Counted from the stretch's first letter, positions 1 through 7,347 are shown. The stretch is DNA of 26,712 bases from CAZLAK01 sp964557545 (GCA_964557545.1 CAZLAK010000025.1:1-26712), one strand, 5' to 3'. The notes: generated by a model not told the origin, from the letters alone. Made by a program: numbers and translations.

Positions 1-51
1 GTGGGTCAATTTTATTTGCACATAGTGGGTCAAAAGTGTTGACGATCAACA
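1..51. mobile_element. Probable terminus of an IS21-like insertion sequence
   Basis: Two direct copies of GTGGGTCAA lie at 1-9 and 25-33, followed by a perfect 6-bp inverted repeat with a 3-nt centre at 37-51 (TGTTGA-CGA-TCAACA). IS21-family elements characteristically have several short repeats near each end and termini beginning TG and ending CA, which matches. The element body would lie before position 1, and no transposase is visible here. The family call rests on this pattern only. Confidence 0.5.
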
Positions 52-92
52 TTTTAATGAATGAATGTAAAACAAATGTTAAAATAGATAGA

Positions 93-171
93 TAAAACAA
101 AGCTCCTGCCCATTTATGCAGGAGCCATCAGCCTCTAATGAAGAGGCGGTTAGGCGAGCCCCTTCGCCGGT
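93..171 (-). ncRNA. Fluoride riboswitch (crcB motif) with overlapping terminator
   Basis: Read on the minus strand from 170 downwards, the sequence matches the crcB/fluoride aptamer. A first stem GGCG/CGCC encloses a GGGGCU loop, followed by UAACCGC, a CCUCU/AGAGG hairpin, GCUGAUG and GGCUCCU. The GGGGCU loop can form the expected pseudoknot with GGCUCC. The 3' aptamer segment GCTCCTGC (125-118) also pairs perfectly with GCAGGAGC (109-102) to make a terminator ending in TTTGTTTT, the usual fluoride-on arrangement. One conserved aptamer position differs: GGCGAAGG where most members have GGCGAUGG. Any regulated gene (typically crcB or a CLC-F antiporter) would lie before position 1. Confidence 0.85.
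102..125 (-). terminator. Intrinsic terminator of the fluoride riboswitch
   Basis: An 8-bp perfect stem (125-118 with 109-102) and an 8-nt loop are followed on the minus strand by a T-rich tract at about 101-93. Its upstream arm is shared with the aptamer pseudoknot strand, so ligand binding and termination are mutually exclusive. Confidence 0.8.
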
Positions 172-183
172 TTTTCTTTGTGT

Positions 184-212
184 ATAATAATACTACTTTT
201 GCCAAAAGTCAA
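184..212 (-). promoter_or_regulatory. Sigma-A promoter of the fluoride riboswitch transcript
   Basis: On the minus strand, TTGACT (212-207) is separated by exactly 17 nt from TATTAT (189-184). Initiation near 177 would place the aptamer at the very 5' end of the RNA. Confidence 0.75.
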
Positions 213-214
213 TT

Positions 215-243
215 TTACAAAAAATAGGCGCCTTTTTTTGTAA
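215..243. promoter_or_regulatory. Large palindrome between divergent promoters (candidate operator)
   Basis: TTACAAAAAA (215-224) and TTTTTTGTAA (234-243) are perfect inverted repeats flanking a second palindrome, AGGCGCCT (226-233). The element lies between the -35 of the riboswitch promoter and that of the MFS promoter, and overlaps the latter. It is upstream of both start points, so it more likely acts as DNA than as an RNA hairpin. The binding protein is unknown. Confidence 0.45.
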
Positions 244-266
244 AGAGCAGCGAAGTGTTGTAAAAT
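238..266 (+). promoter_or_regulatory. Sigma-A promoter of the MFS gene
   Basis: TTGTAA (238-243) and TAAAAT (261-266) are separated by 17 nt. The promoter is followed by the SD GGAGGT at 295-300 for the gene starting at 312. Confidence 0.65.
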
Positions 267-311
267 ATATACGTTTTCTTGAGATGTGTAGAACGGAGGT
301 GCTCTAGGCCT

Positions 312-1505
312 TTGTTTAACATCCTTATCTTGGGGCTGGTGAGCTTTCTCACCGACGTAAGCACAGAGATGATCTACCCTTTGATCCCGCTTTACCTGGT
401 AAGCGTTCTCGGGGCGACACCGGCGGCGGTAGGGTTAATTGAGGGTATTGCCGAGAGCCTGGCCAGCCTCTTAAAAGTTTTTGCAGGAGCTGTTTCTGAC
501 CGCCTGGAGCGGCGCAAGCCACTGGCCCTTTTGGGTTATGGTCTGTCTTCTTTTGCCAAAATTCCCATTATTATGGCTGTTTCCTGGACTTGGGTCCTGT
601 GGGGGCGAGTGGGTGACCGCTTTGGCAAGGGGGTGCGCACCGCCCCGCGCGACGCCCTCATCGCTGAATCGGCCCGGGAAGGTGCCATGGGGAGCGCTTT
701 TGGCCTGCACCGCTTGCTGGATACCCTGGGTGCGGTGCTAGGGGTGGCGCTGGCTTACTATTTTTTTACCCGTCAAGGCGATTACCGGCCGATTTTTGTC
801 TGGTCGCTCGTTCCGGCCTTTGCCGGGACAGCTGTTATTTTTTTGGTGCGCGAGGCCAAAAGCCGCCGCGGTGTATCACCGGTCAAACAAAAGCATTCTA
901 TTGCCGCTTTGCCGGGCAGAATACGCGCTAATTGGAGGGATTTGGACCCCCGCCTGAAAAAATTTTTGGCCGTCGTCTTTGTCTTTGCTCTAGGAAACTC
1001 CTCCAACCAGTTTTTAATCCTGCGGGCGGCGGATTTAGGTTTTGGGCCTGCTGATGCGGTACTGCTCTACCTGGCCTTTAATATCGTCTATGCCCTGGCT
1101 TCTTTTCCCGCGGGTGCGCTTTCCGACCGCATAGGCCGCCGGGTTTTGCTGGTAGCGGGTTATACGGTGTACGGCTTGGTTTACCTCGGCATGGCGGCCG
1201 CCGGCGGCCCGGGTTTGGCCGTTTGGCTTCTCTTTGGGCTTTACGGCCTTTACAGCGGCGCCACCGAAGGGGTAGAAAAAGCCCTGGTGGCCGAAATGGC
1301 GCCGGCGGAGCAGAAGGCCTCTCTCCTGGGCCTGCACGCTACCCTGGTCGGTATTGGGCTTTTGCCAGCTTCTGTTCTGGCCGGCCTTTTATGGAGGTTT
1401 TTGGGTCCGGCCGCGCCTTTTTGCTTTGGCGGCACACTGGGCATTCTGGCGGCTGTTGCTCTGGGTGTTATCCTGGCCGGCGAGAGGACCGGGCGGCGCA
1501 GCTAG
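312..1505 (+). CDS. MFS transporter
   Basis: An integral membrane secondary transporter of the major facilitator superfamily, about 397 residues with roughly 12 hydrophobic segments. The N-terminus reads LGLVSFLTDVSTEMIYPLIP, typical of a group of MFS permeases annotated as multidrug or sugar-phosphate-like. The loop motifs GAVSDRLERRKPL and GALSDRIGRRVLL, one in each half, are the duplicated MFS motif-A (G-x-x-x-D-R-x-G-R-R). I chose the TTG at 312 because GGAGGT lies 11 nt upstream; an in-frame TTG at 279 has no such site. The substrate cannot be read from sequence. The gene diverges from a fluoride riboswitch, but a fluoride role would be guesswork. Confidence 0.85.
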   Translation: MFNILILGLVSFLTDVSTEMIYPLIPLYLVSVLGATPAAVGLIEGIAESLASLLKVFAGAVSDRLERRKPLALLGYGLSSFAKIPIIMAVSWTWVLWGRVGDRFGKGVRTAPRDALIAESAREGAMGSAFGLHRLLDTLGAVLGVALAYYFFTRQGDYRPIFVWSLVPAFAGTAVIFLVREAKSRRGVSPVKQKHSIAALPGRIRANWRDLDPRLKKFLAVVFVFALGNSSNQFLILRAADLGFGPADAVLLYLAFNIVYALASFPAGALSDRIGRRVLLVAGYTVYGLVYLGMAAAGGPGLAVWLLFGLYGLYSGATEGVEKALVAEMAPAEQKASLLGLHATLVGIGLLPASVLAGLLWRFLGPAAPFCFGGTLGILAAVALGVILAGERTGRRS

Positions 1506-1879
1506 GCTTTTATAACTTCCACCTCGTCGCCGTCGCGGATATTGTCCAGGTCTTGGAGGCTCCCGGTTATACGGCCGAAGACGTTGACCGCACTGGCCGC
1601 CCGCACTTCACTGCCCGTGCTGGCCGGAGTGGGGCCAAAGAAAATACAGAACGCCTTGCCCGGGGGCCAGTAACCGAGATCGCCGGGTGCGACGGTTTCT
1701 TTGGCGCCTTCCTCCAGTTCGGCAGCTACCGGCACGGAAAAGTAAATTTCCTTGCCCCAGCGGTTAGCCCGCCCTCTTAAGGGCAGGGCGTCCCATATAA
1801 GCTGGCCGGTAGGCGTGTCGAAGATTTCCGCCCGCCAGGACGATATCCCGGAAGTTATAATAATTTCCACTTGCTTCAC
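1502..1879 (-). CDS. Cyclophilin-like protein, TM1367/DUF369 family
   Basis: A small 125-residue cytosolic protein. The stretch from SGISSWRAEIFDTPTG through RANRWGKEIYFSVP, APGDLGYWPPGKAFCIFFGPTPAS and NVFGRITG matches the single-domain cyclophilin-like TM1367/DUF369 family, whose biological role is unknown. It is monocistronic and convergent with the MFS gene, with the two stop codons overlapping by a few bases (1502-1505). The start is a GTG at 1879 with a weak upstream purine tract, so the N-terminus is moderately certain. A minus-strand promoter lies at 1926-1954. Confidence 0.8.
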   Translation of the reverse strand: MKQVEIIITSGISSWRAEIFDTPTGQLIWDALPLRGRANRWGKEIYFSVPVAAELEEGAKETVAPGDLGYWPPGKAFCIFFGPTPASTGSEVRAASAVNVFGRITGSLQDLDNIRDGDEVEVIKA

Positions 1880-1925
1880 CGTCCCAAACCTGCAATCACA
1901 GGCATTTTAGCCTTATTACGTCTTT

Positions 1926-1954
1926 ATTATAGCTTTCCCGCAAGAGCTTGGAAA
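1926..1954 (-). promoter_or_regulatory. Promoter of the cyclophilin-like gene
   Basis: On the minus strand, TTTCCA (1954-1949) is separated by 17 nt from a consensus TATAAT (1931-1926), about 45 nt before the GTG start. Confidence 0.5.
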
Positions 1955-2053
1955 GGGTCAGGCAGTTTGGACAGTTTCACAAAAAATGCCGGAGTCTCCT
2001 GTTGACAAAAGGCGAAGGGAACATGAAAATATAGAGTATATTGGTTATATTTG

Positions 2054-2062
2054 TGTTATACT
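2054..2062 (+). promoter_or_regulatory. Extended -10 promoter candidate for hppA
   Basis: TGTTATACT at 2054-2062 is an extended -10 (TGn-TATACT) with no good -35, leaving a leader of about 135 nt before hppA. The rest of the 1880-2199 gap holds a TTGACA at 2002 without a well-spaced -10. I see no riboswitch or terminator in it. Confidence 0.4.
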
Positions 2063-2205
2063 TTTTCTGGGCGCGTCTTTTAAAACTGTATTTGCTTTAG
2101 CATCCTTGTCTGGAGGTGGTGCGAAAAAGCTTTTTGTAATCTTTGTGTAATATTTTTGCTTTAAAAGCCCGATCTTAATCTAGTTTTTAAGGTGGTGTTT
2201 TGATT

Positions 2206-4218
2206 TTGACGGCAGGAAGTTTTCCAGTTTACGCCATTATTGCTTCTATTACCGGTATACTTTTTGCCCTCTTTTACGCTTCCTGGGTGCTCCGCCAGCC
2301 GCCTGGCACGCAGCGGATGATAGAGATTTCCGGTGCTATCCAGGAAGGGGCCATGGCCTACCTAAACCGGCAGTACAAGACTATTGCCGTAGTGGGACTG
2401 GTCATCGCCGTGGTGTTGTACTTTGGTCTCGGGCCGGTAACCACGCTGGGTTTTGTGGTAGGCGCCGTATTTTCGGCCTTGTGCGGCTACGTGGGCATGA
2501 ACGTATCCGTGAGGAGCAACCTGCGTGTGGCCGAGGCAGCCAAAAAAGGCCTCCCCTTTGCCCTGCTGGTGGCCTTTAAGGGCGGGGCAGTAACCGGCCT
2601 TATGTGCGTGAGTCTGGGCCTTTTGGGCGTGGCCGGTATGTACTTCCTCTTTCACGACCCCAATTCCTTGGTGGGCTTGGGCTTTGGAGGCAGCCTGATC
2701 AGCGTCTTTGCCCGTCTGGGCGGGGGCATCTACACTAAGAGCGCCGACGTCGGTGCCGACCTGGTGGGGAAAGTGGAGGCCGGCATACCTGAAGACGACC
2801 CGCGCAACCCGGCGGTTATTGCCGACAACGTGGGCGACAACGTGGGCGACTGTGCCGGTATGGCCGCCGACCTTTTCGAGACCTACGCCATCACGGCCAT
2901 CGGCGCCATGCTTTTAGGACAGATTTTCTTCCCCGGCAAAGCCGAGTACGTGACCTACCCCTTGCTCTTAGGCGGTATTGCCATTTTAGCGACCATCATA
3001 GGCAGCTTTTTCGTGCGCTTGGGTCAGGGACAGGAGATCATGACCGCCCTCTACAAGGGGCTGGCCGCTTCGGCCATCATCTCGCTGGCCGGTTTTTACC
3101 CGGTAACTGTTTACCTCTTTGGGTCGCCGCAGCTGTTTTACGCGGCTTTAGTCGGTGTGGCCGTTACGGTAATCATTGTTTTCCTGACCGACTACTACAC
3201 TTCCAAACGCTTTAGGCCGGTGCGGACTATTGCCAAAGCCTCGCAGTCCGGTCACGCCACGAACATCATCAGCGGTCTGGCCGTGGCTATGGAGGGCAGC
3301 GTTCCCCCGGCGTTTACTATTGTGGCCGGCATTCTCGCCTCTTACGTCATCGGCGGCCTGTACGGTGTAGGTATTGCCTCTATGGCTATGCTTTCCATGA
3401 CCGGTATCATCGTGGCCATTGACTCTTACGGCCCCATTACGGACAACGCCGGCGGTATTGCCGAAATGGCCGAGCTGCCGCCCGAAATCCGCAATATCAC
3501 CGACCCGCTGGACGCAGTGGGCAACACGACCAAAGCTGTTACCAAGGGTTACGCCATCGGTTCGGCGGGGCTGGCGGCCATCGTCCTCTTTTCTGCTTAT
3601 ACCCAGGAAATTGACCGGGTGCGCGAGCACTTGGGATTACGCGATAAGATCAGCTTTATGGTAGACGACCCGTGGGTGCTGGCCGGCCTCTTGATCGGCG
3701 CGGCTCTGCCGTTCATTTTCTCCTCGCTGGCCATGGGTGCTGTGGGGCGCGCGGCTTACGAGGTGGTCAATGAAGTGCGCCGCCAGTTTAAGGAAATCGT
3801 GGGCCTCATGGAAGGCAAAGCGCGGCCCGAGTACGGGCGCTGCGTGGACATCGTCACCAAGCGGGCTATTAAAGAGATGATGGCGCCCGGTCTCATCCCT
3901 GTTCTTGCTCCCCTTTTAGTCGGTTTTCTCCTGGGAGCCAAGGCGCTCGGAGGTCTTTTAATGGGCGTGATCATTACCGGCCTGTTCCTGGCCATCATGC
4001 TCACCACCGGCGGCGGTGCCTGGGATAACGCCAAGAAGTATATTGAAGAAGGCCAGTACGGCGGCAAGGGCACCCCAGCCCACGCCGCGGCGGTAACAGG
4101 CGACACGGTGGGCGACCCCTGTAAGGACACGGCCGGCCCGGCCATCAACCCCATGATCAAAGTAGTAAACATCGTCGCCCTGCTCATCGTGAGCTACGTG
4201 GCCTTGATCGTGCGCTAA
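2206..4218 (+). CDS. hppA: Membrane-bound proton-translocating pyrophosphatase
   Basis: Hydrolyses pyrophosphate and pumps ions across the cytoplasmic membrane, recovering energy from biosynthetic PPi. About 670 residues with some 16 hydrophobic segments, the usual family length. The diagnostic cytoplasmic motifs are present (numbered from 2200): DVGADLVGKVE near 183, DNVGDNVGDCAG near 209, DNAGGIAEMAE near 415 and GDTVGDPCKDTAGPAINP near 634. The motif GNTTKAVTKG has Lys at about 445, where K+-dependent enzymes carry Ala, so a K+-independent proton pump is expected. TTG codons at 2200 and 2206 could both start it; the GGTGGT at 2191 is better spaced from 2206. Monocistronic, with its own terminator. 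Confidence 0.95.
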   Translation: MTAGSFPVYAIIASITGILFALFYASWVLRQPPGTQRMIEISGAIQEGAMAYLNRQYKTIAVVGLVIAVVLYFGLGPVTTLGFVVGAVFSALCGYVGMNVSVRSNLRVAEAAKKGLPFALLVAFKGGAVTGLMCVSLGLLGVAGMYFLFHDPNSLVGLGFGGSLISVFARLGGGIYTKSADVGADLVGKVEAGIPEDDPRNPAVIADNVGDNVGDCAGMAADLFETYAITAIGAMLLGQIFFPGKAEYVTYPLLLGGIAILATIIGSFFVRLGQGQEIMTALYKGLAASAIISLAGFYPVTVYLFGSPQLFYAALVGVAVTVIIVFLTDYYTSKRFRPVRTIAKASQSGHATNIISGLAVAMEGSVPPAFTIVAGILASYVIGGLYGVGIASMAMLSMTGIIVAIDSYGPITDNAGGIAEMAELPPEIRNITDPLDAVGNTTKAVTKGYAIGSAGLAAIVLFSAYTQEIDRVREHLGLRDKISFMVDDPWVLAGLLIGAALPFIFSSLAMGAVGRAAYEVVNEVRRQFKEIVGLMEGKARPEYGRCVDIVTKRAIKEMMAPGLIPVLAPLLVGFLLGAKALGGLLMGVIITGLFLAIMLTTGGGAWDNAKKYIEEGQYGGKGTPAHAAAVTGDTVGDPCKDTAGPAINPMIKVVNIVALLIVSYVALIVR

Positions 4219-4230
4219 ACTTAAAAAACC

Positions 4231-4279
4231 GGCCTTCTTTTGCGCTTGGTCCAAAAGGCGCGCAAAAGAAGGCCTTTTT
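4231..4279. terminator. Bidirectional intrinsic terminator between hppA and the YkgJ-like gene
   Basis: A perfect 15-bp stem (4231-4245 with 4260-4274) is followed by TTTTT on the plus strand. It is preceded by AAAAAA at 4223-4228, which becomes a U-tract for minus-strand transcripts. The convergent genes on either side can share it. Confidence 0.9.
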
Positions 4280-4325
4280 AAATTTTTTGGGGGCAGTTGC
4301 CGTTTTGGGCCCGGGACCGGCGCTG

Positions 4326-4796
4326 TCAGCCGGCGTAAGCTCCGGCAGCCGCTTTTTTCTCGAGATAGAGGGCGTTTAATTCTTCTATTTCTGCGTAGAG
4401 CGGCAGTTCTGCCGGGTGGTCGTAAGGGACAGCGTGGCCGTAGTAAACACAGTTCTTTAAGATGCTCTTACCCCGGTAATCGTAGTGGCCGTAAACGCGG
4501 CAGGAGTAGGGACGTACCGGGTAAATAGTGCACAGGGCGCCCTCCTGAAAGGGGCACTGGCCCGTAATATCACCCCAGATTTTTATTTTGGTGCCGGCGG
4601 CAAAATCTAAAAACTTCTGCACTGCCGCCTCGTCCTTTACAAACTTCCGAATGTAATCCGCTTCCAAAGGCCGCACTCTTACAGAAACGACTTGCCGGCA
4701 GCACTCACCGCACAGCCCGCAGTCCCTGGCGGTGGCGTGCAAGATACCGTCCAGCCGGTCGTAGAGGTGGGCCAGTTCCTTCCAAAGGGCGTCCAT
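4326..4796 (-). CDS. YkgJ-family cysteine-cluster protein
   Basis: A 156-residue cytosolic protein with the YkgJ/COG0727 cysteine pattern: C26-x2-C29-x2-C32-C33 near the N-terminus, then GQCPF, LCTIYPVRPYSCR and NCVYYG further on. The family is described as a putative zinc- or iron-chelating domain; its reaction is not established. The ATG at 4796 is preceded by GGAGGT at good spacing. An extended -10 (TGC-TAGAAT, 4855-4847 on the minus strand) about 50 nt upstream could serve it. It is convergent with hppA and separated from the next minus-strand gene by an AT-rich gap. Confidence 0.8.
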   Translation of the reverse strand: MDALWKELAHLYDRLDGILHATARDCGLCGECCRQVVSVRVRPLEADYIRKFVKDEAAVQKFLDFAAGTKIKIWGDITGQCPFQEGALCTIYPVRPYSCRVYGHYDYRGKSILKNCVYYGHAVPYDHPAELPLYAEIEELNALYLEKKAAAGAYAG

Positions 4797-4798
4797 GC

Positions 4799-4998
4799 CA
4801 GCACCTCCCTCTTTTCTTACTTGGTTTTGGTTGTATTGTCATGTTTATTCTAGCATATGTTCAATATTTTTAAAATATTTTTAAATTTAATAATTTATAA
4901 AATTATCTGTAATTTTTATTTAAAAAATATAATTCTATCAGCTACCCAGTAAAAGTTTTTATAGCTAAACTGAAAATTGTGGCTGAAAGCTGCAGGAA
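4799..4998. other. AT-rich intergenic region
   Basis: About 200 bases, strikingly A+T-rich from about 4855 to 4950 against GC-rich surroundings. It contains the minus-strand extended -10 for the YkgJ-like gene (4847-4855). I see no RNA gene, and no convincing terminator for the minus-strand gene that ends at 4999. Confidence 0.5.
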
Positions 4999-6312
4999 TT
5001 AGTGAAGGAAGCGGGGTGGCCGGCTTTCTTTTTCGGCAATTTCTTCTTCTATGCTTTTTACAAGCTCTTCAAAGAGCTTTTGGCCGGCCTTTTTTATTTC
5101 ACCGGGCTGGTAAGGGAAAGAAGCGGGCTGGTCTTTGGGCAGTAAAGGGCTTTTTTTCTGTATAGCGGGGAATTTTTTTATTTTTTCTATTTCCAGGGCC
5201 GGCTGAACAGGTATGGCGGCGGTGGCCGGTTCATTAATCCTGCCTTTAAGGGCTAAAAAACACTCCTGAGGGGATCGGCCGGCAGCTAAAATATTTTGAA
5301 AGAAGTCCCGCGGTGCCCGCAAAGTAATAATGCAGGGAAGAGCCGTCGCGCTGCTTTCTCCGCCGTTCTCAAAATCTTCCGGCGCGCCCAGTAGCCGGCC
5401 GTTGAAGACTGCCTGGGCTATGTGCCTTTCACCGCCGGTCAGAAAGACAGCCCTGACAGAACTCAAGGCGATCTGTATAAGGAGCGAGGCGTAAAGGGTT
5501 TCCCACTGCTCATCCGGCATCTCATGTGCTACCACGTCATCCCCTTCTTCGCTGTAGGTGTAGCGTGCGGCCCGCGGCAGCTCCCAGGGAGCGGGCAGCA
5601 GGCATTCGACGACGGCAAGGCGCCCGGCCCGGTCGTAGGCTGCAGCGAAAGAAAGGTCGATTTCCGGCGGCACGATAATGCTGGATAAGGCTATGCGCAT
5701 CAGGCATTCAACTGCCCACGTTTCGCCTCTCTCAAAGGCCAGGTGCAGCTTTTCTACTTCGTTGTTGTAGGCGGTCTGTTCGCTGATGTAGGCGGCCCTT
5801 TTCAGCTCATAGGCTGCGCGTGCCTCTTCCCGCCTCTTTTCGTATTCGGCGGTTAATTGTTTAAAGGTTTTTTGCGCTTCATCTTCTTTGGCCAGGCGGC
5901 GGCGCCTGGCGGAGGGGCAAAAAAATTCAAGTAATGGTTTTTTAGGCGGCACTCCCAGTTCGCTGGCAATTTTTTCGTAAGCAGGTGGTGATTCTTCAAA
6001 AACAAAAGGGGGGTACGGGCGGTCGTCGTAGAGGGAAGACCAGTCAATGTAGCTTGCCACCTTAAGATTGGCGCGCAGGAGGCTCTGGCAGGCGGCGATG
6101 AACTCGCTGGCCTGCTCAGTAGCCAAAGCGGCCAGTTCTCGTTTTTGGCCGGTTTCTTCTCTTACCCTGCTCTTCTTTTCCAGTTCTGCCCACTTTTCTA
6201 AAAGCACTTTGGTTTTTGCTTTCAGCTCGGCGGGTGAGGCGCCGAAAATTTCGCGCTCTTCTCCCAGGTAATCATTTTTTACTGTCGTTCTGTAGGTGGG
6301 GCCATCTGCCAT
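4999..6312 (-). CDS. Mrr-type restriction-endonuclease-like protein lacking the nuclease domain
   Basis: About 437 residues. The layout resembles the long N-terminal part of a family annotated as restriction endonuclease (Mrr-like). In order: an N-terminal stretch with FGASPAELKAKTKVLLEKWAEL; a DWSSLYDDRPYPP segment; a PLLEFFCPSARRRR segment; a Glu/Lys/Arg-rich coiled coil (roughly 145-195); a GRLAVVECLLPAPWELP segment; then LYASLLIQIALS, AVFNGRLLG, ALPCIITLRAPRDFF and PQECFLALKGR. In those relatives, as I remember them, a PD-(D/E)XK Mrr domain follows. Here only about 80 residues remain, rich in Lys, Pro and Glu, with no nuclease motif. The ATG at 6312 is preferred over the TTG at 6321 because AGGAGG lies 10 nt upstream. 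No signal peptide. The role is unknown; it is probably co-transcribed with the membrane-protein gene upstream. Confidence 0.6.
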   Translation of the reverse strand: MADGPTYRTTVKNDYLGEEREIFGASPAELKAKTKVLLEKWAELEKKSRVREETGQKRELAALATEQASEFIAACQSLLRANLKVASYIDWSSLYDDRPYPPFVFEESPPAYEKIASELGVPPKKPLLEFFCPSARRRRLAKEDEAQKTFKQLTAEYEKRREEARAAYELKRAAYISEQTAYNNEVEKLHLAFERGETWAVECLMRIALSSIIVPPEIDLSFAAAYDRAGRLAVVECLLPAPWELPRAARYTYSEEGDDVVAHEMPDEQWETLYASLLIQIALSSVRAVFLTGGERHIAQAVFNGRLLGAPEDFENGGESSATALPCIITLRAPRDFFQNILAAGRSPQECFLALKGRINEPATAAIPVQPALEIEKIKKFPAIQKKSPLLPKDQPASFPYQPGEIKKAGQKLFEELVKSIEEEIAEKESRPPRFLH

Positions 6313-6400
6313 TTTTGGCAAGCCTCCTTTTAGAGTCTTTAAAAAATGATTTTACAGTGTACAACAGGGCTGTGCTCGTGCCGGCTGCTTTGGCGCCGGA

Positions 6401-7144
6401 TCAGGCGAGAACTACGGGCGAGCGGTCCTGGTCGTAGGGGTTCATCCTTACCGCCAAACTGTACAGATAGGGGTAATTCTTTTTTAAGTGAGCGAGGTAT
6501 TTAAGCCAGTAAAAGCTCAGTTCTCTGTAAGCCCTCTGGGTGTCTTGGGCTAAATGTTTTAAGTCGCTCTCCGGCAGGTCTTCTAGCCGTGTCCTGCTTT
6601 CTAGTTCGTCGAGCAGGTGGAAGAGCGCCAGCATACAGGCGGTGAAAGATTCGTTTTCTAAAAGGGCGGGGTTTTCTAATAGGCGCAGGAGGAAATCTTT
6701 TTTGCCGGTAAGGTAATTTCTTAGTTCTGACAGAAAAGGGGCGCTTAGCCTGCAATTAAAGCTGTGACGGGCTAAAACCGATTTTAGTCTGGTATGCTCC
6801 TCAACCTCCCATTTTTGTACAGCGCGCAGCTGCTCCTTAATTTCTTGTGCGTCCGGGTCTCTGCCGGCGAAAAGGGCTAACAGCTGGCTGCCAAAATCGC
6901 TAAAAAAAATGCCGGCAATAACGTTGATTTTATCTTCTCTTTCTTTTTTAGCTCTTATACTGAGGAGTTTGTTTAATACCAGAGTTACTAATAGCACATT
7001 AATGGGCAAAAATCCCAGGGCGTTGAAAACGTACATGTAAGTGTTTTTAGGATCCCCTAGGAGGAAAAACTTGACGGTGTATACAGATAGAGAAAATGTA
7101 ACCAACGCGGCGGCCAATTTTAGTTCCCAGCTCTTTAGTTTCAT
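6401..7144 (-). CDS. Conserved two-helix membrane protein of unknown function
   Basis: About 247 residues. Two hydrophobic helices near the N-terminus (around residues 8-30 and 36-60) are followed by a charged, helical cytosolic part. The stretch KINVIAGIFFSDFGSQLL and the C-terminal HLKKNYPYLYSLAVRMNPYD look like a conserved family I have met only as hypothetical; I cannot name a function. The start is ATG 7144 or 7150. 7144 is better spaced from the GGGG SD and overlaps an upstream TGA as ATGA. The gene lies 88 nt before the Mrr-like gene on the same strand, so the two probably form an operon. Confidence 0.7.
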   Translation of the reverse strand: MKLKSWELKLAAALVTFSLSVYTVKFFLLGDPKNTYMYVFNALGFLPINVLLVTLVLNKLLSIRAKKEREDKINVIAGIFFSDFGSQLLALFAGRDPDAQEIKEQLRAVQKWEVEEHTRLKSVLARHSFNCRLSAPFLSELRNYLTGKKDFLLRLLENPALLENESFTACMLALFHLLDELESRTRLEDLPESDLKHLAQDTQRAYRELSFYWLKYLAHLKKNYPYLYSLAVRMNPYDQDRSPVVLA

Positions 7145-7347
7145 AACCATGCACCCCTTTTTTGTGCCGGCTGCTGCCCAGGGCGTCTTAATATAGCCGG
7201 CTGTCTTTTGGTGGACGGCTCAAATAGTGTTCTAGCTGAGATGTCCATTTCCCTGCCCGGTGTTTCTTCTGCAGTAAAATTAAAAAAATAGTGCCTGCCG
7301 GGGTGTGTTGTGAAATAATTGCCGCAGCGGGAAAAATAAAGACTCAC
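7141..7347 (-). CDS. Possible small ORF translationally coupled to the membrane protein
   Basis: A 68-codon GTG-started frame with a GAAGGG-type SD about 8 nt upstream. Its TGA overlaps the ATG of the next gene as ATGA, a coupling arrangement. The predicted protein is basic, without membrane segments or recognisable motifs, and I know no homologue. It may only be leader RNA that happens to be open. Confidence 0.25.
   Translation of the reverse strand: MSLYFSRCGNYFTTHPGRHYFFNFTAEETPGREMDISARTLFEPSTKRQPAILRRPGQQPAQKRGAWL

Noticed and set aside
2002..2007. TTGACA as the -35 of hppA
   Set aside because: No reasonable -10 at 16-18 nt; the extended -10 at 2054 is better.
3148..4254. Long open frames antisense to hppA
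   Set aside because: They lie opposite a highly conserved gene, have no SD or family motif, and reflect GC-rich codon bias.
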